Of a stretch of 39,769 bases of DNA, positions 35,799 through 39,769 are shown piece by piece; the stretch's first letter is position 1; the number at the start of each line of letters is the position of its first letter. The DNA is from an uncultured Bacteroidota bacterium (GTDB lineage Bacteria; Bacteroidota; Bacteroidia; Bacteroidales; UBA12077). Location: positions 1 through 39,769 of the forward strand of contig CAJXLK010000038.1 of the NCBI GenBank assembly GCA_913055635.1, written 5' to 3'. The notes below the pieces were generated by a model, which saw nothing but the letters and a program-made list of their open reading frames with translations, was not told the DNA's origin and searched no databases. Both the position numbers and the translations under genes were made by a program.

Positions 35799-37616
35799 TT
35801 ACAAAATTTTTACCGCTACTACAGTGATATCATCTCTTTGTTCGGAGACCCCGGTAAAAGTTTCCAGCTTCTCTTCCAGCTTTTTTTTCTGGGTTTTCAT
35901 ATCCAGATGCAGGTTATCATACATCACCTGAATAAACCGCTGCGTGCTGAAGCGTTTGCGATGATCGTTGACCTGGTCAAAGAGGCCGTCGGTTGTGAGG
36001 TACATCATATCGCCTTTTTGCAAAGTTAATTCATGGGTTTGAAAAGTCTTTTTCGTTTTATTCTTGTTGATGCCCCCGATCGAATAACGGTCTCCTTTGA
36101 TTTTACTTAAGGTGGGTTCATTTTGACGGTAGTAAAACAGCGGCCTTTTGGCCCCGGCAAAACGGATCTTTTTTTTCTGTTTATCAGTGTTTTCCATGGA
36201 AATCAGGCAAACATCCATGCCGTCGGGATTATCGGTGCGCTCCTGCTGAAGGGCATCAATGGTGGTGCGATTCATATGATAGAGAATATGGGCGGGATCG
36301 TAGATTTTTTTTTCGCCAATGATTTCATTGAAAATGCGGTTGCCGATCATTGACATAAAAGCACCCGGTACACCATGGCCCGTACAATCAACAGCTGCCA
36401 GAAAGGCCTTTGAGGGGTGGGCGTTGGTACCCTCGACCCGGGTATACCAGTAGAAATCACCGGAGACAATATCCTTGGGTTTGTAAAGGATAAAGGATTC
36501 AAACATCTGCTCCAACTCATTTTTTGCAGGAAGGATGGCCTGCTGAATGGTCTCGGCATAGTTGAGGCTGTCGTTGAGCTTGGTGTTTTGCAGCTGCAAA
36601 CGGTCTTTCTGTTGTTGAATCTGAATTTTTTGTTGGTTGATTTGTTGATTCTGCCGCTCCAGCAAAACATTGGCCTGCTTTTTTTGCTTGTAAAAACGGT
36701 ATAATAGGAGTGAGAACCCTGTTATCAGGAGAAAACCGATGATTAAAGAATTGCGTACCGTCTTTTCCAACTTCAGCTGGGCCTGTATTTTTTTATTTTC
36801 CAGCTCCTGCATGGTCAGTTGCATTTGCCTTTTACGGCTGATGCTGTCCACCCGTTGAAGGCTGTCTTCGGTCATTTTTCTTTTGTTGATCTCTTCGGTC
36901 AACTCTTGCTGTGTCTGCTGTTTTTCGGACCGGGCTTCCGATATCTCGCTCTGTGAATGCTTACGAATCTCAGATATCTTTTCCTTTTTCAGGTGTTGAT
37001 CAATCGAGGAGAACAGATCAAAATATTTTATGCTTTTTTCTGAATGCCCCAGCTTTTTGTGGTTTTCAGAAAGAATCCCGTAGCAGGTGCGTATGGGCTT
37101 GAGCTTGTCCAGTTCCTTTGCCAGGGAAAGCCCCTGAAGGGCATAACGGTTGGAGGATTGATAATCTCCCGCCAACTGATGGGTTTGTGCAATATTGATC
37201 AACCCCGAGAGTTGACTGCTCTTTTGGCTGAGTCTTTTGCTGATTTGCAGCCCCTTTTCAAATGAGCCCAGCGCCTTCTTGTACCGGCCCGATTCAGACC
37301 AAATCATGCCCAGATAATAGTGGGTCCTTTTTATCCCATTGGTATTGCCCAGTCCCTGGTTGATTGCCAGTCCCCTGGAAAAATAGCTTCGGGCTTGCTC
37401 GCGGAAATCATGATTCCAGTAAAGAAATGCCAGTTTGTTGAGGTACTCCAGTTCCTTCCTCTCTTTGCCCTCTTGCTGATATTGCGATAGGGCGGCTTTA
37501 TATTTTTCTGCTTTTTGCTGTTTTTTTTCCGGTAGGGATTGTCCATAAACTGACTGATCGGAACTTATGGCTGCGATAAGTATCAAAAAGCTCAGTATTT
37601 GGAAAATGGGTCTCAA
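35799..37616 (-). CDS. Periplasmic TPR sensor fused to PP2C/SpoIIE phosphatase (SiaA-like)
   Basis: An approximately 605-residue membrane phosphatase. It starts with a signal peptide (RPIFQILSFLILIAAISSDQ, then SVYGQS), followed by TPR units in the periplasm (about 35-210; EYLNKLAFLYWNHDFREQAR, HYYLGMIWSESGRYKKALGS), a long coiled coil, one membrane helix at about 289-309 (NSLIIGFLLITGFSLLLYRF), a cytosolic coiled coil and a SpoIIE-type PP2C domain from about 365. The metal-binding residues are intact: SGDFYW, AVDCTGHGVPGAFMS, TTDGLFDQ and QRDDITVV. It should dephosphorylate the SiaC-like protein. The start is uncertain: no ATG fits, and a TTG at 37616 stands right before the signal peptide; longer TTG frames run into the divergent cupin gene. 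Confidence 0.88.
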   Translation of the reverse strand: MRPIFQILSFLILIAAISSDQSVYGQSLPEKKQQKAEKYKAALSQYQQEGKERKELEYLNKLAFLYWNHDFREQARSYFSRGLAINQGLGNTNGIKRTHYYLGMIWSESGRYKKALGSFEKGLQISKRLSQKSSQLSGLINIAQTHQLAGDYQSSNRYALQGLSLAKELDKLKPIRTCYGILSENHKKLGHSEKSIKYFDLFSSIDQHLKKEKISEIRKHSQSEISEARSEKQQTQQELTEEINKRKMTEDSLQRVDSISRKRQMQLTMQELENKKIQAQLKLEKTVRNSLIIGFLLITGFSLLLYRFYKQKKQANVLLERQNQQINQQKIQIQQQKDRLQLQNTKLNDSLNYAETIQQAILPAKNELEQMFESFILYKPKDIVSGDFYWYTRVEGTNAHPSKAFLAAVDCTGHGVPGAFMSMIGNRIFNEIIGEKKIYDPAHILYHMNRTTIDALQQERTDNPDGMDVCLISMENTDKQKKKIRFAGAKRPLFYYRQNEPTLSKIKGDRYSIGGINKNKTKKTFQTHELTLQKGDMMYLTTDGLFDQVNDHRKRFSTQRFIQVMYDNLHLDMKTQKKKLEEKLETFTGVSEQRDDITVVAVKIL

Positions 37617-37782
37617 TAATTTGCCTTTAATGTAAAATTTTTTTATATAGCCAGGGCCAACCCAGCTCTTTGGGTATAGCCTGGTGCATGGGCATCCGTT
37701 AAGGGTTTGATAAAATGAGCAGCGCCTAAAATAGTAATTCAAGCTAAAAATACCAATAAATTGATAAATTAGTTTGATTTGG

Positions 37783-37790
37783 TATATTTG
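37783..37790 (+). promoter_or_regulatory. Promoter -7 element of the cupin gene
   Basis: TATATTTG, an exact TAnnTTTG match, with TTG at 37761-37763 exactly 19 nt upstream. It excludes starts before about 37795 for the downstream gene. Confidence 0.65.
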
Positions 37791-37818
37791 TGGAATGATG
37801 AAACAAAACAAAGAAGGG

Positions 37819-38292
37819 ATGTATCATAGCCCGATTGATTTTTGGGTGGAACACCTTGGCCTTCAGAGGCATCCGGAAGGAGGGTATTACCGGGAGACCT
37901 ACCGCAGTGAGAAGGTCTGTGAAGGTAGAAATCTGGCCACCAGCATTTATTACCTTTTACCGGGAAAAGAAGTATCGCGTTTTCATCGCCTCCGTTATGA
38001 TGAGATCTGGTATTTCCATAAAGGGGCGCCCTTAGAGGTTTATTTTCTCCGTCCTACCGAAGGGCTTGTTCAATACACCCTGGGGCTTAGCCTTCAATTG
38101 GGTCAGCAGCTATCTTTACTGGTACCTGGGGGAACGATTTTTGGCGGAGAAGTCTCGGATAAGGATGCCTATTCCCTGGTGAGTTGTCATATGGCTCCGG
38201 GATTTGATTTTGAAGATTTTGAACTGTTATCTTCCCGGCAGTTGCTGGAGCAGTTTCCCAAACACCAAACGTTGATCCATAAACTTACCTGA
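37819..38292 (+). CDS. Cupin-superfamily protein, DUF985
   Basis: A 157-residue single-domain cupin of the DUF985 family (COG3542). Family features are LGLQRHPEGGYYRETYRS near the start, SIYYLLPGKEVSRFHRLRYDEIWYFHKG with the cupin metal-binding His/Glu set, LLVPGGTIFGGEV and YSLVSCHMAPGFDFEDFELL at the end. Function is not established; sugar epimerase-like activity has been proposed for relatives. I chose the ATG at 37819 because the promoter lies at 37783-37790 and the preceding 20 bases are A-rich, as Bacteroidota initiation regions are. ATGs at 37795 and 37798 are alternatives that would make the mRNA almost leaderless. Only 2 bp separate it from the next gene. Confidence 0.9.
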   Translation: MYHSPIDFWVEHLGLQRHPEGGYYRETYRSEKVCEGRNLATSIYYLLPGKEVSRFHRLRYDEIWYFHKGAPLEVYFLRPTEGLVQYTLGLSLQLGQQLSLLVPGGTIFGGEVSDKDAYSLVSCHMAPGFDFEDFELLSSRQLLEQFPKHQTLIHKLT

Positions 38293-38294
38293 TT

Positions 38295-39062
38295 ATGTTG
38301 GGAGCAATTGCCGGGGATATCATCGGTTCAAGATTTGAGGTCATACCCACCAAGTCTTTGGACTTTCAACTCTTCACCGATTTGAATGTTTTTACTGACG
38401 ACACGGTGCTTACTGTAGCCATTGCCCATGCCATCCTGAACCGGCAAAGCTATGAAAGGAGCCTTCGATATTTTGGGCGGCGTTACCCGGATGCCGGATA
38501 CGGGGGAAGTTTTATCAAATGGCTCTCCGGCGAACTACCGGGACCCTATTACAGTTTTGGCAATGGATCGGCCATGCGGGTAAGCCCGGTAGGTTTTGCC
38601 TTCTCCTCCAGGACCCAGGTGATGAAGGAAGCCAAAAAAACCGCCGAGGTCTCTCACAACCACCCCGAAGGCATCAAAGGAGCCCAGGCCATTGCCCTCG
38701 GGGTTTACCTGGCCAAAAGAGGTTATTCCAAAAAACAAATACGGGAAGAACTGGTGCGTGAATTTGACTATGACCTCGAGCGTAACCTCCGGGATATTCG
38801 GCCGGGGTATCAGTTTGACGTGACGTGTCAGGGTTCGGTTCCTGAATCAATCATCGCTTTCCTGGAATCGGATGATTTTGTAAGTGCCATCCGCAATGCC
38901 ATTTCCCTCGGAGGAGACAGCGATACCATGGCCTCTATGGCTGGCGCTCTGGCTCAGGCTTATTATGGCAATATCCCCGAAACCATCACCCATCAGATAT
39001 ATTCACGCCTGCCCGAAGAATTCAGGGAAATCGTGATTGTCTTTGAAGAACACTACCTCTAA
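38295..39062 (+). CDS. ADP-ribosylglycohydrolase family protein
   Basis: A 255-residue ADP-ribosyl-glycohydrolase (DraG/ARH superfamily), expected to remove or hydrolyse ADP-ribose groups with a di-magnesium centre. It begins MLGAIAGDIIGSRFE, the family N-terminus, followed by the metal-binding FTDDTVLTVA, then GSAMRVSPVGFAFS, EVSHNHPEGIKGAQ and the second metal motif SLGGDSDTMASMAGALAQA. All key acidic residues are kept. The substrate (protein, nucleic acid or small molecule) cannot be told. It sits 2 bp after the cupin gene, probably translationally coupled, and its end overlaps the convergent gene by 4 bp. Confidence 0.94.
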   Translation: MLGAIAGDIIGSRFEVIPTKSLDFQLFTDLNVFTDDTVLTVAIAHAILNRQSYERSLRYFGRRYPDAGYGGSFIKWLSGELPGPYYSFGNGSAMRVSPVGFAFSSRTQVMKEAKKTAEVSHNHPEGIKGAQAIALGVYLAKRGYSKKQIREELVREFDYDLERNLRDIRPGYQFDVTCQGSVPESIIAFLESDDFVSAIRNAISLGGDSDTMASMAGALAQAYYGNIPETITHQIYSRLPEEFREIVIVFEEHYL

Positions 39063-39493
39063 AATATCTCCATCGGCCGGGAAGCAGGGTTGGGTTGACT
39101 TTCGATGAGGGTATCAATCGGGGTGGGGTTGACCTCTTGAGGCGAATCCCGGGTCATCATCAGGAAAATAAGATTTTCCTGATGCCTGCCGTCGGAAGAC
39201 AGCGATAGATTGCTGTTTACCAGTTCCCATCCCTGTTGATGGTAATGCCTGATCAGATCAATCAAAGGAGAAAGATCATACTTTCCCTTGACTTGTGAGG
39301 CATTTATCTTTTCCTGTCTGTATTGCTCTCCGTTAACGGATACATAAATGCTGCTGGAGCTCAGGAAAGTGGGCTTCGAAATGTCGGCCACAATAGTAAG
39401 ATACTGTGGAGCCATTTTTTTCTGACTTGTGGCTGAATGAGGCACCATCAGAAAAATCAGTCCCATCAATACAACAACTTGAATCCATTTCAT
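39059..39493 (-). CDS. Exported protein of unknown function
   Basis: A 144-residue product with a Sec signal peptide (KWIQVVVLMGLIFLMVPHSA, cleavage near ATSQ at 20-24). The mature part is about 120 residues, alternates short strands and helices (QYLTIVADISKPTFLSSSSI, LSPLIDLIRHYHQQGWELVN) and ends in a Pro/Ser-rich tail. I do not recognise a family. YHQQGWELVN followed by FLMMTRDS resembles the short strand-helix-strand DUF4177-like pattern often seen in small secreted proteins, but this is weak. Its 3' end overlaps the convergent ADP-ribosylglycohydrolase gene by 4 bp. Confidence 0.75.
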   Translation of the reverse strand: MKWIQVVVLMGLIFLMVPHSATSQKKMAPQYLTIVADISKPTFLSSSSIYVSVNGEQYRQEKINASQVKGKYDLSPLIDLIRHYHQQGWELVNSNLSLSSDGRHQENLIFLMMTRDSPQEVNPTPIDTLIESQPNPASRPMEIF

Positions 39494-39694
39494 AAATCAG
39501 GTGTGTTTTTCATTTCCATTTATACGCCAATGTAACATAAAGTGTTTTGTCTTGTCTAATCCCTTTGAGATGCAATTTTGCCTTATTTGACCGAGCAGGA
39601 ATGTGAGCCGGAATGGTTATGCAACATCCATTGAATAGGGTTTTAAAGGTTTAACGCTTCAATCACCGCGAGGCTGACCGGCTTGTTTTCATCG

Positions 39695-39769
39695 TATGAA
39701 ACCCTCATGCACCGACTAGCACAAAAGGTAATGAATAAAACATGAGGGTTCCATGGCAGAGGTTACCGA
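39695..39769 (+). repeat. Dispersed palindromic repeat, copy F (at window edge)
   Basis: Perfect 10-bp arms, AACCCTCATG (39700-39709) and CATGAGGGTT (39741-39750), with a 31-nt loop. The right arm is preceded by AATGAATAAAA and followed by CCATGGCAGAGGTTA. The central arm base pair is T-A where copy C has G-C, so both arms changed together. No gene is seen between 39494 and the window end. Confidence 0.8.

Overview
The window reads as chromosomal DNA from a Bacteroidota bacterium, most likely an anaerobic or fermentative member of the Bacteroidales/Marinilabiliales side of the phylum. The evidence is the gene content (DUF3822 next to rsmD, folP next to cdaA, ATP-type PEP carboxykinase, pyruvate phosphate dikinase, IorAB, Bacteroidota-type GG-leader peptides), the near absence of Shine-Dalgarno sequences, and at least eight exact matches to the Bacteroidota -7 promoter element TAnnTTTG just upstream of genes. 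No rRNA, tRNA, transposase, phage gene or CRISPR array was seen. Species-level assignment is not possible from the sequence alone.

Layout. 1-4728 (minus strand): partial DMT-family transporter, htpG, and an operon of a membrane-anchored protein, DUF3822 and rsmD. 4822-7386: SF1 helicase, a 24-bp minisatellite, an unknown small gene and a MIF-like tautomerase followed by an array of five palindromes. 7875-14004: large TPR protein, two orphan CheY-like receivers, a DUF3179 lipoprotein and mltG. 14268-19189: aspartate-type aminotransferase, a DUF-like membrane protein, yjbQ, and iorA/iorB for 2-oxoacid:ferredoxin oxidation. 19319-23738: prohibitin-like protein, tmk, and the folP-cdaA-mscS run linking folate, c-di-AMP and osmotic control. 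23980-28672: a peptide-export locus. 28847-34620: four-helix-bundle protein, plsY, pckA and ppdK. 34837-37616: a SiaABC-like partner-switching operon. 37819-39493: cupin, ADP-ribosylglycohydrolase and an exported protein.

Two systems stand out. The first is a compact peptide-secretion locus. It has an operator-like 19-bp palindrome, a short HTH regulator, two small peptides with double-glycine leaders and oppositely charged cores, a previously unlisted 46-residue tail-anchored protein, an HlyD adaptor and a C39-peptidase ABC transporter with an intact Cys/His/Asp triad. The second is a three-gene partner switch: a periplasmic TPR sensor joined through a membrane helix to a PP2C/SpoIIE phosphatase, then a SiaB-like kinase, then a SiaC-like phosphoprotein, without the SiaD cyclase it controls in Pseudomonas.

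The intergenic DNA also carries a dispersed family of imperfect palindromes (six recognised members). Their arms are related to ACCCGCATGC...GCATGCGGGT, with a conserved TTCCATG flank and at least one compensatory change between members. This suggests a REP-like element family in the genome.
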